This document shows positions 26,452 through 34,815 of a stretch of DNA of 64,000 bases, one piece after another. The translations under genes were made by a program, and so were the position numbers. This DNA comes from Chryseobacterium defluvii. GTDB lineage: Bacteria; Bacteroidota; Bacteroidia; Flavobacteriales; Weeksellaceae. Positions within the stretch are counted from its first letter, which is position 1. Each line of letters starts with the position of its first letter. The notes below the pieces were generated by a model. That model worked only from the letters and a program-made list of their open reading frames with translations. It made no database searches and had not been told where the DNA came from. The stretch lies in the NCBI RefSeq assembly GCF_014204415.1, contig NZ_JACHLE010000001.1, forward strand, positions 1,364,001-1,428,000, in the 5' to 3' direction.

Positions 26452-27621
26452 ATGAAACAACTCAACCTTTTTTTAAATACAGTTGTAATTTTTTTATTCA
26501 GTGGCTGTAACAGCAGCGATCCTAATGACATTAACGAAGTTACCACCCCGAAAGTTGAAATGGGAAAGGTATCCGGAAAAGTATTATCCAAAAATGGTGC
26601 AAAACAGATCGGAGGGGCTTTAGTTTTTACATTCAACGATAAGAACGAAATGTATTATGCCTATTCCAATGCCAATGGCGAGTTTACTCTGGAGGCACCT
26701 GAAGGACAGCATACTATCAATATCCAGACCGGAAACGGGTCCAACTTCCGTACGGAGGTGAATGTGGACATCAAAAAAAATGAGACCACTCCATTGGACA
26801 ATTCTGTAACAAAGCTTAATCAGGTAGCCAAAATGGCCTATGTAAAAGGCACTTATGATGATATTGAAAGTATTGTGACGGGATTAGGATATACGTTGAC
26901 CCAAATTTCCTACGATGATCTGAAGATTATGAATACCGTAGCACAATATGATGTCATCTTCCTGAACTGCGGTTCCAAACTGGCTGCTACTCCTAACGAT
27001 CAGCTTGTTTACGACAACCTTTCCACTTTTGTAAGCAACGGCGGAAGTTTGTATGCTTCAGACTGGGCTGTATCTTATCTTACCGGAGGCGGATCCAATT
27101 CCAATGCCTGTAATATGCCGGGAGGATTTATCCCGGACACTAAATTATGCTCCATTAACAATGGAACTTCCGGAACTACAAGCAACGCTTCTATTTCGGA
27201 CGTAAATCTGGCCGGTGCTTTAGGATTTAATGCTCTGGACATCCATTATGATCTTGGAGCATGGCATAAAATAAATAATTATGATACAACCTTTTGGGAT
27301 GTAATGGTAAAAAAAGACAATGAGGCATTAATGATCAAAACCAATAAATATCATGATTCCACTGCCCCGCAAACTCCTATTGGAAACAGCGCTGCAGACT
27401 CATGGGTTACCATTTGCCACAATCCTTCCGGAAACAATCCCATCACGCTTACCATCAACCAGAATGCATGGCCTGCCCATCAGGCACACGGAGATACTAT
27501 GGGAGCATGCAGCGGCAACAATACCAGCGGAAATATTTTTTATACTACTTTTCACAACCATGCATCCGGCAACATCGGAAATTCAGGGCTGATTCTCCAA
27601 TATATTATTCTAAATCTTTAA
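26452..27621 (+). CDS. Lipoprotein with carboxypeptidase-like regulatory domain
   Basis: This protein of about 389 residues begins MKQLNLFLNT at 26452. The lipobox is FLFSGC, so it should be an outer-membrane or surface lipoprotein. Residues about 35-105 form a CarboxypepD regulatory-like beta domain (GKVSGKVLSKNGAKQIGGALVF). A Rossmann-like or ThuA/GATase1-like segment follows (AYVKGTYDDIESIVTGLGY, YDVIFLNCG, FVSNGGSLYASDW). The C-terminus contains the VTICHNP...NAWPAHQAHGD...GAC motif that recurs in secreted Bacteroidota proteins. The earlier in-frame ATG at 26413 would put 13 charged residues before the signal peptide and is less likely. Its function is unknown. Confidence 0.8.
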   Translation: MKQLNLFLNTVVIFLFSGCNSSDPNDINEVTTPKVEMGKVSGKVLSKNGAKQIGGALVFTFNDKNEMYYAYSNANGEFTLEAPEGQHTINIQTGNGSNFRTEVNVDIKKNETTPLDNSVTKLNQVAKMAYVKGTYDDIESIVTGLGYTLTQISYDDLKIMNTVAQYDVIFLNCGSKLAATPNDQLVYDNLSTFVSNGGSLYASDWAVSYLTGGGSNSNACNMPGGFIPDTKLCSINNGTSGTTSNASISDVNLAGALGFNALDIHYDLGAWHKINNYDTTFWDVMVKKDNEALMIKTNKYHDSTAPQTPIGNSAADSWVTICHNPSGNNPITLTINQNAWPAHQAHGDTMGACSGNNTSGNIFYTTFHNHASGNIGNSGLILQYIILNL

Positions 27622-27640
27622 TTTCATATTATACAATGAC

Positions 27641-27670
27641 AAGGAGGCTTTTTATAAGCCTCTTTTTTTT
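27641..27670 (+). terminator. Rho-independent terminator after the lipoprotein gene
   Basis: The stem GAGGCTT / AAGCCTC, extended by wobble and A-T pairs, with a 5-nt loop is followed by eight T. Confidence 0.85.
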
Positions 27671-27695
27671 ATCTTGCAAAAGAAAAAATCTAAAC

Positions 27696-28187
27696 ATGGA
27701 CCTACCATTAATTAATGTTCTCTCCCTCATTTTATTAGTATTGGGAATACTGGGTACTTTCCTTCCTGTTTTACCGGGATTAATTCTCAGTCTTTGCGGT
27801 CTGCTGCTTTATAAATATGGAACAGATGCTGATCTGCCGATGATCTATATATGGGCTTTCGGTATCCTTACAGCCATATCTGCGGTCCTTAACTATGTGA
27901 TCCCGGCAAAAACGAACAGAAAATATGGCGGTACACGCTGGGGAAGCATAGGTTCGGTGATTGGGACCATTGTGGGGATGTTTATTCCTATTCCATTGGG
28001 TTTTCTGATCGGGATGTTTGCCGGAGTGTTCATAGGGGAACTGCTCCATGACAGCAAGGATATGGATAAAGCTCTTAAATCCACTAAAGGAGCATTCATA
28101 GGCTTCATTTACGGGACCGGGTTTAGTTTTGTAATCGGCGTGGCAATGTTTTTGGTAGTAGTATTGGATATGCTTAAAGTTATTTAA
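27696..28187 (+). CDS. DUF456 domain-containing membrane protein
   Basis: This 163-residue protein has about four membrane segments and the DUF456 pattern: LPVLPG in the first hairpin (GTFLPVLPGLILSLCG), a loop AKTNRKYGGTRWGSIGS and the Gly-rich helix GTIVGMFIPIPLGFLIGMFAGVFIGEL. The frame is open further upstream, but that part overlaps the previous gene and the terminator. The ATG at 27696 is used because it lies just after the terminator. The next lipoprotein gene starts 4 bp after its stop. Confidence 0.88.
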   Translation: MDLPLINVLSLILLVLGILGTFLPVLPGLILSLCGLLLYKYGTDADLPMIYIWAFGILTAISAVLNYVIPAKTNRKYGGTRWGSIGSVIGTIVGMFIPIPLGFLIGMFAGVFIGELLHDSKDMDKALKSTKGAFIGFIYGTGFSFVIGVAMFLVVVLDMLKVI

Positions 28188-28191
28188 AGCC

Positions 28192-28686
28192 ATGTCACAT
28201 ACAATAATCATATTCTGTTTGGGGCTATTGACGCTTGTCAATTGCAATGCACAAAAAGAAACAAAGGCTCCGGCAAATGTTTCTTCAGCCTCAAACGGCA
28301 CAAAAGAAATACCACCTATGAAAGAAGGCGGCATCATCTATTTCAATGAAGGTGAAAACAAATTCCTGAAAGAATTTGAAATGAATGTTACGTTCAAAGG
28401 GGTTTCCGAAGACAGCCGCTGCCCTGAGGGTGTAAATTGCATCTGGGCGGGAGCCGCCGTAACCCAAATTGAGGTGATGGGCATAGCCACCCGACCCATG
28501 ATCCTAAACCTTGCCACTTTAGATCATACAGGGAAAAATTATCATCAGTCTGCCGAGTTCAATGGTTATACTATTTCCTTAGCTGAACTTACTCCGTATC
28601 CGAATCAAAAGGACGGAACAAAAAACCTTAAGGGAAAATACAGGGCAGGAATTACCATTACCAGGACAGAAATTACCACGAAATAG
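28192..28686 (+). CDS. Hypothetical lipoprotein
   Basis: This 164-residue protein has a signal sequence ending in the lipobox-like LVNC at about residue 18, a Pro/Ser-rich linker and a compact beta domain with the motif DSRCPEGVNCIWAGAA. The two cysteines of that motif recur in a family of small Bacteroidota lipoproteins of unknown role. It forms an operon with the DUF456 gene. Its 3' end overlaps the convergent ung gene by 14 bp. Confidence 0.8.
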   Translation: MSHTIIIFCLGLLTLVNCNAQKETKAPANVSSASNGTKEIPPMKEGGIIYFNEGENKFLKEFEMNVTFKGVSEDSRCPEGVNCIWAGAAVTQIEVMGIATRPMILNLATLDHTGKNYHQSAEFNGYTISLAELTPYPNQKDGTKNLKGKYRAGITITRTEITTK

Positions 28687-29314
28687 GCTTTTTTCCTTTG
28701 GAAACCAAATATTCATTGATCCTGGAAAAAGGTTTGCTTCCGAAAAATCCTCTGTGAACAGAAAACGGTGACGGATGTGCTGATTTCAGTATAAAATGCT
28801 TAGCCGGATCGATAAGTTCGGCTTTTTTTTGTGCAAAAGATCCCCATAATACAAAAACCACATTTTCTTTTTTATCTGAGATCTCTTTAATAACAAAATC
28901 TGTAAATTTTTCCCAACCCAGGTCTTTATGGGAATTCGGGGAATGGGCACGAACCGTTAAGGTGGCATTCAGCAATAAAACGCCTTGCTTACCCCAATCA
29001 TCCAGCTCTTTGGATGTTCTTGCTATTCCCAGATCATCTTTTAGCTCAATGAAAATATTTTTAAGGGAAGGCGGTGCTGTTACCTGTTCAGAAACAGAAA
29101 AGCACAATCCGTTCGCCTGATAATCATTATGATAAGGATCCTGCCCGATAATGACCACTTCTACATCATCAAAAGCGGTAATCTCCAAGGCTCTGAAAAT
29201 CTGATTCCTAGGTGGAAAAACTTTTGTCGTGGCGTATTCCTGCTTTACCTTTTCCCAAAGGTTTTTAAAGTAATCGGTATTTTTTATCGGGGCTAAAACT
29301 TCTGTCCAGGTCAT
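28673..29314 (-). CDS. ung: Uracil-DNA glycosylase
   Basis: This 213-residue family 1 enzyme is complete. The water-activating Asp is in GQDPYHNDYQANGL near residue 62, LLNATLTVRAHSPNSH lies near residue 118, and the DNA-intercalation loop HPSPFSVHRGFFG lies near residue 183. It removes uracil from DNA at the start of base excision repair. The tail overlaps the convergent lipoprotein gene by 14 bp. Confidence 0.97.
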   Translation of the reverse strand: MTWTEVLAPIKNTDYFKNLWEKVKQEYATTKVFPPRNQIFRALEITAFDDVEVVIIGQDPYHNDYQANGLCFSVSEQVTAPPSLKNIFIELKDDLGIARTSKELDDWGKQGVLLLNATLTVRAHSPNSHKDLGWEKFTDFVIKEISDKKENVVFVLWGSFAQKKAELIDPAKHFILKSAHPSPFSVHRGFFGSKPFSRINEYLVSKGKKPISW

Positions 29315-29319
29315 ATTAT

Positions 29320-29362
29320 AATTTGAGAATTTGAGAATTTGAAAATGAGTTAATTTGAAAAG
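29320..29362. repeat. AATTTGAGAATTTG simple repeat, copy 1
   Basis: Tandem-like AATTTGAGAATTTGAGAATTTGAAAATGAG lies between ung and a lipoprotein gene (given here only as a description; the unit is AATTTGAG). Its reverse complement recurs at 30410-30460. Confidence 0.55.
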
Positions 29363-29385
29363 GTAAGTTTCGATTCGGATATATT

Positions 29386-29823
29386 TTATTCACGGATATT
29401 CAATAATATTTTTCTAAGTTTTTCATAATCTCCATCCTGTCCAAAATTTTCGGTATTTGCAAATGTACCCATAATCTCATTCTGACCACATGTAAAACAT
29501 ATTTTGGCAACTCCGGCAGGTTTTCCTTTTTTCCTAAAAATAAGGATATCCCTGTAAACAGGCATACATTTGGAGTATACATTATTGGTTGTCGTTTTTT
29601 CAGTAAAAATATTATTGATACCGTCAAACTCAGATTCACTAATGCGAACTTTATAGTACTTAGCAGGTTCCAGATACATCTTACCAGAAACTAATCTGCC
29701 GGTTTTTTCATTTTCATCCGCATAATAATAGTCAATCTGATCGTAATTAAAAAAAACTTTGCCTCCGGTTTCTTTACAACCTATAAGTAAAGACAATATC
29801 AGAAAAAATATATTCTTTTTCAT
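29386..29823 (-). CDS. Hypothetical lipoprotein
   Basis: This 145-residue protein has a short signal peptide and the lipobox LLIGC at residues 12-16, so it is probably lipid-anchored. The mature part has three Cys (SKC, KICFTCGQ) and no recognised domain. It is AT-rich and Lys-rich. It stands alone between ung and a GNAT gene. Confidence 0.72.
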   Translation of the reverse strand: MKKNIFFLILSLLIGCKETGGKVFFNYDQIDYYYADENEKTGRLVSGKMYLEPAKYYKVRISESEFDGINNIFTEKTTTNNVYSKCMPVYRDILIFRKKGKPAGVAKICFTCGQNEIMGTFANTENFGQDGDYEKLRKILLNIRE

Positions 29824-29866
29824 AACGACTAATAAATAGTATCCTAATCAAATATACATATGTTTT

Positions 29867-30376
29867 TTATTCCATACTTTTCAAGCTAAAAACCAAATTA
29901 TCCGGAAATCCCTCATCTTCTCTTCCCTCTTCCAAAACAAAATGATGTTTAATAAGCAATCCTTTTGAATTTTCATTAAATTTATTGGTAATTGCTAAGA
30001 TTTCCTGCAAATGTAAGTCATCAAAACCAAAATTTAAAATCGCCTGTATCGCTTCCGACATGATTCCTTTTCTGTGAAAATCAGGCAATAACTCGTAGCC
30101 AACCTCAGCAGTTTTTCTGTCCTCAGAAAAATTCCAGAGACAGATCGTTCCAATAAGATTCGGTTGATCTTTTAAAGAAATTCCCCAATAAAAAGTCTGA
30201 TTATTTTGAACCCGTTCTTTTATCGTTAAGATAAACTGCAATGCGTCATAATTTGTTTTGGGTGAATTTCTCATCACAAACCGATTGGTTACCTCATTAC
30301 TCCGGATCTTCAAAATATCTTCAACATGGTTTTCAGTAACATCCTTTAAAATTAATCGTTCTGTTTCTATTATCAT
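29867..30376 (-). CDS. GNAT family N-acetyltransferase (RimJ/RimL type)
   Basis: This 169-residue protein begins IETERLILKDVTENH, a standard start for RimJ/RimL-like acetyltransferases. The acetyl-CoA loop is GYELLPDFHRKGIMSEAIQAIL near residues 93-114, with EILAITNKFNENSKGLLIKHHF after it. It should acetylate an amine of a protein or small molecule; the target is unknown. Confidence 0.88.
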   Translation of the reverse strand: MIIETERLILKDVTENHVEDILKIRSNEVTNRFVMRNSPKTNYDALQFILTIKERVQNNQTFYWGISLKDQPNLIGTICLWNFSEDRKTAEVGYELLPDFHRKGIMSEAIQAILNFGFDDLHLQEILAITNKFNENSKGLLIKHHFVLEEGREDEGFPDNLVFSLKSME

Positions 30377-30409
30377 ATTTCAAATGTACTAAAACTTAAT
30401 AATTACAAC

Positions 30410-30460
30410 ATTTTCAAATTCTCAAATTCATTCATTTTCAAATTAAATTCACATTTTCTC
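30410..30460. repeat. AATTTGAGAATTTG simple repeat, copy 2 (inverted)
   Basis: The reverse complement of this stretch matches 29320-29362 in its AATTTGAGAATTTGAAAATG core. It lies just upstream of the MutS-like gene. Confidence 0.55.
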
Positions 30461-30462
30461 AC

Positions 30463-30470
30463 TAAATTTG
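30463..30470 (+). promoter_or_regulatory. Promoter -7 box of the MutS-like gene
   Basis: TAAATTTG ends 4 nt before the GTG start at 30475. No clear TTG -33 element is seen at the usual distance. Confidence 0.5.
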
Positions 30471-30474
30471 CATT

Positions 30475-32622
30475 GTGTATATCAATATAGAAGACTTAAA
30501 TGAATTGGAGTTTCCGGAGCTGCTTTCGGAAATTTCTCCATTTGCCTATTCTCCGAAAACGAGAGAAAAAATTCTTCAACTTCGTCCGATGGAAATTGAC
30601 GAGGCAGAACTTTCTTTGAAAAAAACCGCAGAATACCTGACGAGTTTTGAAAGTTCAAATGCGATCCCATTTGATGAGTATGAAGATATTGAGAGTGAAT
30701 TAAAATTAATGCTGATCGAAAATTTCCGTCTGGAAAATAATGCTTTCATCAAAATAAAGACCATCACGGAACAGATAGGAAAACTTCAAAAGTTTTTCCC
30801 TACTATGCCTGAAACTTTTCCGTGCTTAATGGAAGAAGCTGCCGTGCTTGAATTCAGAAAAGAGATCATTGAAAGGGTAGATAAGGTATTTAACCGGTTT
30901 GGTGAGGTAAAAAGTGAAGCCTCCCCTGTGTTAAAAGAGCTAAGAACAGAGATCCAGCATGCCAAAAAAGCGATCCAGGAGAACTTCAATCGTGCTTTGT
31001 TCAACTATGGTCAAAGTGAATTTCTGGATGACATCCGTGAAAGCATTATTGAGGATCAAAGGGTTTTAGCTGTAAAATCCGGGTTCAAGAAAAGGGTTCC
31101 GGGAAGGGTTTTAGGAATTTCAAAAACAGGTTCTATTACCTACATCCAGCCGGACAGTGTGATAAAGCACTACTTCAAACTGCGTGAGAATGAAGAGGAA
31201 GAGAAAAAAGAGATTGACAGGATCCTGAGGAGGCTTACCGCCGAATTAGCAGAATTCCAACCTCAGCTTACTGAATACCAGGCTTATATTTTTGACCTGG
31301 ATCTAACGAGAGCTAAAGCCAAGTTTGCAGAGCTGGTCAATGGTGTTTTACCTAAGATCAACCGCCATAAAACACTGAGGTTAAAAGATGCCTTCCATCC
31401 GTTGCTATGGTTAAGAAATAAAGCGGAAAACAAAACTATTTTCCCGCAGACTTTAGCATTAACGGAACATAACAGGATCATCTGCATCTCCGGCCCTAAT
31501 GCAGGAGGAAAATCGATCACTCTGAAAACAGTCGGATTGCTTCAACTGATGATCCAAAGCGGAATTCTGGTTCCTGTTCATCCTAAGTCCGAAATGTTCT
31601 TCTTTGATAAGATCATGACAGATATCGGTGACAACCAGTCTATTGAAAATCATCTTTCCACTTATTCATCCCGATTAAAGAAAATGGCGGGGATCATCCG
31701 TGAGGCGGATGCCGATACCCTTCTGCTAATTGATGAGTTTGGTACTGGTTCCGACCCTGAACTGGGCGGCGCTCTGGCAGAAAGTTTCATGGAGTTTTTC
31801 TATGATAAAAAAAGTTTTGCCATCATTACCACACATTACACGAACATCAAACTGGTCATAGAACAGCTTCCTAATGCACAGAATGCGGCAATGCTGTTTA
31901 ATGAAGAGACTCTTGAACCGATGTATAAACTGGAAGTGGGACAGGCCGGGAGCTCATTTACTTTTGAGGTGGCTGAAAAGAATAAGATCCCTAGATTTAT
32001 CATTCATTCTGCCAAGAAAAAAGTGGAACATGACATCGTCAACCTTGATAAAACGATCGTAAAGCTTCAGCAGGAGAAATTTGAGGTAGAGAAACTAAAA
32101 TCCGACCTTACAGAAAGGAAGGAATCTATGGAGGATAAACGCGACAACCTGCAAAAGCTTAATGACCAGCTTCAGCAGAAACTCTACAATTTTCAGAAAC
32201 TGTATGAGGAAGAGCATCGCAAATTACAATTCGGGAATAAGATCGAAGCTTTTATTGAAAGTTATACAAAAGGAAAGTCGCGAAAGGATGTGGTGAAGGA
32301 TTTTGTAAAGCTGCTGGAGCAGGAGAAATTCAGAAAGATCGGTGCCAATAAGGATGAAAGCAAGCGGCTTCAGGTAGTTAAAAGAAAGATCACCCAACAG
32401 CTGAAAAAAGAGGAAATCATAGAAAAGATCGCTGAGACGAATGAAAAGCTGGAAGAACAGCGCAAAACAGACCGTGCTCTCTGGATGAAAGTAGGCCAGC
32501 GGGTACGTATCACCGGAAGTACAAGTGTAGGAACCATAGAAAAGATCTCGAAAAATAAGGTAACCGTAAATTACGGGAACTTCAAGACTATGATTGATGC
32601 GGATGAATTGGAAAGGATTTAA
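30475..32622 (+). CDS. MutS2-like DNA mismatch/recombination ATPase lacking an Smr domain
   Basis: This 715-residue protein has the MutS core: clamp and lever helices (about residues 100-330), Walker A GPNAGGKS at 340-347, Walker B LLIDEFGTGSDP near residue 418 and the ITTHYTNIK switch. A long charged coiled coil follows (about 510-650). It ends in a KOW-like segment VGQRVRITGSTSVGTIEKI instead of the Smr nuclease domain that MutS2 usually carries. It also lacks the mismatch-recognition domain of MutS1. Related proteins act on branched DNA or on stalled ribosomes. GTG start, preceded closely by a promoter box. Confidence 0.9.
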   Translation: MYINIEDLNELEFPELLSEISPFAYSPKTREKILQLRPMEIDEAELSLKKTAEYLTSFESSNAIPFDEYEDIESELKLMLIENFRLENNAFIKIKTITEQIGKLQKFFPTMPETFPCLMEEAAVLEFRKEIIERVDKVFNRFGEVKSEASPVLKELRTEIQHAKKAIQENFNRALFNYGQSEFLDDIRESIIEDQRVLAVKSGFKKRVPGRVLGISKTGSITYIQPDSVIKHYFKLRENEEEEKKEIDRILRRLTAELAEFQPQLTEYQAYIFDLDLTRAKAKFAELVNGVLPKINRHKTLRLKDAFHPLLWLRNKAENKTIFPQTLALTEHNRIICISGPNAGGKSITLKTVGLLQLMIQSGILVPVHPKSEMFFFDKIMTDIGDNQSIENHLSTYSSRLKKMAGIIREADADTLLLIDEFGTGSDPELGGALAESFMEFFYDKKSFAIITTHYTNIKLVIEQLPNAQNAAMLFNEETLEPMYKLEVGQAGSSFTFEVAEKNKIPRFIIHSAKKKVEHDIVNLDKTIVKLQQEKFEVEKLKSDLTERKESMEDKRDNLQKLNDQLQQKLYNFQKLYEEEHRKLQFGNKIEAFIESYTKGKSRKDVVKDFVKLLEQEKFRKIGANKDESKRLQVVKRKITQQLKKEEIIEKIAETNEKLEEQRKTDRALWMKVGQRVRITGSTSVGTIEKISKNKVTVNYGNFKTMIDADELERI

Positions 32623-32639
32623 AATTAATAACAGGCTTT

Positions 32640-33203
32640 ATGAAATTCAGCAGAGAGAACTGGAATTTAAGTGAATATGAAAACTGGCTAGATGCCGATT
32701 TTGAAAAGATCAGAGATTTCAATTTAACAGAACCCACCATAGAATGTTTACTGAAAGGCTTTCCTGAAGATGCCGCACCATTCATCAATTTTTACGGTGA
32801 AGATAACTTTCTTGAGCTGCAATATGTATCGGATTTTCATGAATTGAATTCTGAAAACATGAATAATTTTGTTATTTTTGGAAGTGACGGAAGCGGAAAT
32901 CCGATTGGTCTTGACAAAGCTCATAAAGATGCGGTAAAGCTTATAGATCTTGATAATGATCTGAAGATAATAACTATTAACGAAGATCTCTGTGAATTTT
33001 TGGAATGCCTTATCACTTATAGAAATTTCATCAATAAAGTCAATGACCTTCATGGTGAAAATGCCTTTTTTGAGGATCGGTATTCATTAGAAGATATTGA
33101 GGGCTTAAAAACGGAGTTTGTGGCCATCAATGCCAAACTACCGGAAAGATCTGATTTCTGGAAAAATGAAATCGCCCTGTTAATTGCTAATAAAGGATTG
33201 TAA
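32640..33203 (+). CDS. SMI1/KNR4 (SUKH)-like protein
   Basis: This 187-residue soluble protein has the SUKH-type elements: an acidic N-terminal helix region, FVIFGSDGSGNPIGLD near residue 78 (the strand-turn that usually reads GxxGxGD) and a helix beginning INEDLCEFLECLI. SUKH proteins include immunity proteins of toxin systems, but no toxin gene is adjacent. It lies 17 bp after the MutS-like gene and 10 bp before the RDD gene, so it is probably in the same operon. Confidence 0.7.
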   Translation: MKFSRENWNLSEYENWLDADFEKIRDFNLTEPTIECLLKGFPEDAAPFINFYGEDNFLELQYVSDFHELNSENMNNFVIFGSDGSGNPIGLDKAHKDAVKLIDLDNDLKIITINEDLCEFLECLITYRNFINKVNDLHGENAFFEDRYSLEDIEGLKTEFVAINAKLPERSDFWKNEIALLIANKGL

Positions 33204-33213
33204 AAGGTAAAAC

Positions 33214-33828
33214 ATGAAAAAAACACCCCTAAGAATCGAAGGAATAAATGATAATATCTACGCTGGTTTTGGTACCCGGTTAGCATCATTACTACTGGAT
33301 GCTATTATTCTTTCTCCACTAATCTTTATTATACTGTTCATTAATTCATTCAGCCTGGACATGTTTTTCTATACAATAGTACCCAACCTATTGTTCAATC
33401 TTTGGTATAACATTTATTTGCCCAAACAATATGGAGGCACACCCGGTAAATTAATTATGGGAATGCAAATCTTAAAGCTTAACGGACAGTATATTACATT
33501 CAAAGAGGCTTTTCTCAGGCATTTATTAACGTTGATGTTGACTGCTTTTAGTGTTACTTTAATGATTAACTCAATATTGAAAGCTGATGAAGTGACATTT
33601 GAAAATTTAAGCTGGATAAAGCAATCGCAGTATTTAATGTCACTTTCACCTGTTCTTTTTACCATTTACAGTTGGGTGAGTAATGCCTGGACCTGGAGCG
33701 AACTTATAGTATTATTGACAAACCCCAGAAAAAGAGCTTTACATGATTATGTAGCCGGAACTGTAATTGTAAAAAAAGATTATGTAGAAAGAATTCAACA
33801 GGAAATGGCTTCTGAAAATTTGCTGTGA
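33214..33828 (+). CDS. RDD family membrane protein
   Basis: This 204-residue protein has membrane segments and the RDD family landmarks: GTRLASLLLDAIIL at the N-terminus (an R and a D in the first helix), YGGTPGKLIMGMQIL near residue 72 and KRALHDYVAGTVIV near the end. The function of RDD proteins is mostly unknown; some are transporters. Confidence 0.88.
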   Translation: MKKTPLRIEGINDNIYAGFGTRLASLLLDAIILSPLIFIILFINSFSLDMFFYTIVPNLLFNLWYNIYLPKQYGGTPGKLIMGMQILKLNGQYITFKEAFLRHLLTLMLTAFSVTLMINSILKADEVTFENLSWIKQSQYLMSLSPVLFTIYSWVSNAWTWSELIVLLTNPRKRALHDYVAGTVIVKKDYVERIQQEMASENLL

Positions 33829-33849
33829 TGGAAAGATTATGTATTGATC

Positions 33850-34128
33850 ATGATGAAAAATCTTACCATTCTCCAGATATTCTATGGAAAACTGCTGATT
33901 CCCACTGTTTTGTTTTCTTTACTGATCATTTCCCTCACAGGTTTTTCATACCAAAATTTCGGATTGTGTTTTTTTCTCATATTTCCCCTACTTCACTATT
34001 TCGTTTATGAAGTAAGGCTTAAAAACGAATATTATTTCTATGCGAATTTTGGATTTTCAAAGCGATTGCTCTGGATCTCAACCCTCGTCATCAGCCTGAT
34101 TGTAAAAACCATTACCCTGTTTCTATGA
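33850..34128 (+). CDS. Small membrane protein, probable partner of the ABC ATPase
   Basis: This protein of about 92 residues has three hydrophobic segments (about residues 12-28, 33-52 and 74-90). Its stop overlaps the start of the following ABC ATPase by 4 bp, so the two are translationally coupled. It may be a reduced permease or anchor for that ATPase. No known family was recognised. ATG at 33850 or 33853 are both possible starts. Confidence 0.68.
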   Translation: MMKNLTILQIFYGKLLIPTVLFSLLIISLTGFSYQNFGLCFFLIFPLLHYFVYEVRLKNEYYFYANFGFSKRLLWISTLVISLIVKTITLFL

Positions 34129-34787
34129 GTACATTACATATTGATAGTGTGACGAAATCTTTTGGAAGCAGGAAGGTACTTCAGGATATTTTCTTAAGCT
34201 GTAAAACAGGTACAATTACAGGTATTCTGGGCAGAAACGGTGAAGGAAAATCTACTTTGCTTAAAATCATTTTCGGAACGGTAAAAGGGGATCATCAGTT
34301 TATAAAGCTGGATCATAAGATCCTGAGAAACCAATCTGACAGAAAGAGCAGGATCGCTTATCTGCCTCAGGAGTTTTTCCTGCCCAAAGGCTGTAAGATC
34401 AAAAACCTGATCCCACTCTTTTGTAACAATGAGAATGCAGAAAAACTGTATAAGCTGGATATAATAGCTCCATTTTTGGATCAGACTTCAAGAAGCCTCT
34501 CCGGAGGGGAAAAGAAGATCGTTGAAACATTACTCAGTGCTTTTTCCGATGCCGAATTCATATTGTTGGATGAACCTTTTAACGGACTTTCCCCAAAAGT
34601 GACAGAAGAAATGAAAAATTTAATCAAAGAGCAAGCTGTGGACAAAGGCTTTATCATTTCGGATCACCGCTATGAGGAGGTACTGGATATTTCAGATGAA
34701 ATTTACCTGCTTTCCGATACTCACTTAAAGAAGATCAAAGATTTTAAGGAATTGCAATTACATAATTATCTTCCTAAAAATATTTAA
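34125..34787 (+). CDS. ABC transporter ATP-binding protein
   Basis: This 220-residue nucleotide-binding domain is complete. Walker A is GRNGEGKST near residue 35 (Glu replacing the usual Ala/Cys position), the Q-loop is YLPQEFFLP, the signature is LSGGE near residue 126 and Walker B is FILLDEP near residue 145. The switch is a His in ISDHRYEEV. Its only adjacent membrane partner is the 92-residue protein before it, which is short for a permease. Confidence 0.9.
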   Translation: MSTLHIDSVTKSFGSRKVLQDIFLSCKTGTITGILGRNGEGKSTLLKIIFGTVKGDHQFIKLDHKILRNQSDRKSRIAYLPQEFFLPKGCKIKNLIPLFCNNENAEKLYKLDIIAPFLDQTSRSLSGGEKKIVETLLSAFSDAEFILLDEPFNGLSPKVTEEMKNLIKEQAVDKGFIISDHRYEEVLDISDEIYLLSDTHLKKIKDFKELQLHNYLPKNI

Positions 34788-34790
34788 TTA

Positions 34791-34811
34791 TATATTTGAT
34801 GCATCAAATAT
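34791..34811 (+). promoter_or_regulatory. 20-bp perfect palindrome overlapping a promoter box
   Basis: ATATTTGATG-CATCAAATAT (34792-34811) is a perfect palindrome and contains a TATATTTG box (34791-34798). It ends 4 bp before the ATG at 34816. It could be an operator for a dimeric repressor. A simple stem is less likely because there is no loop. Confidence 0.55.
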
Positions 34812-34815
34812 TTTC

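Noticed and set aside
27402-27695. In-frame upstream extension of the DUF456 gene
   Set aside because: It overlaps the end of the lipoprotein gene in another frame and would cross a strong terminator. The residues are unlike the family.
27780-28337. 185-codon minus-strand open frame over DUF456 and the lipoprotein start
   Set aside because: It is antisense to two well-supported genes, has no recognised domain, and its composition fits the complement of membrane-coding sequence.
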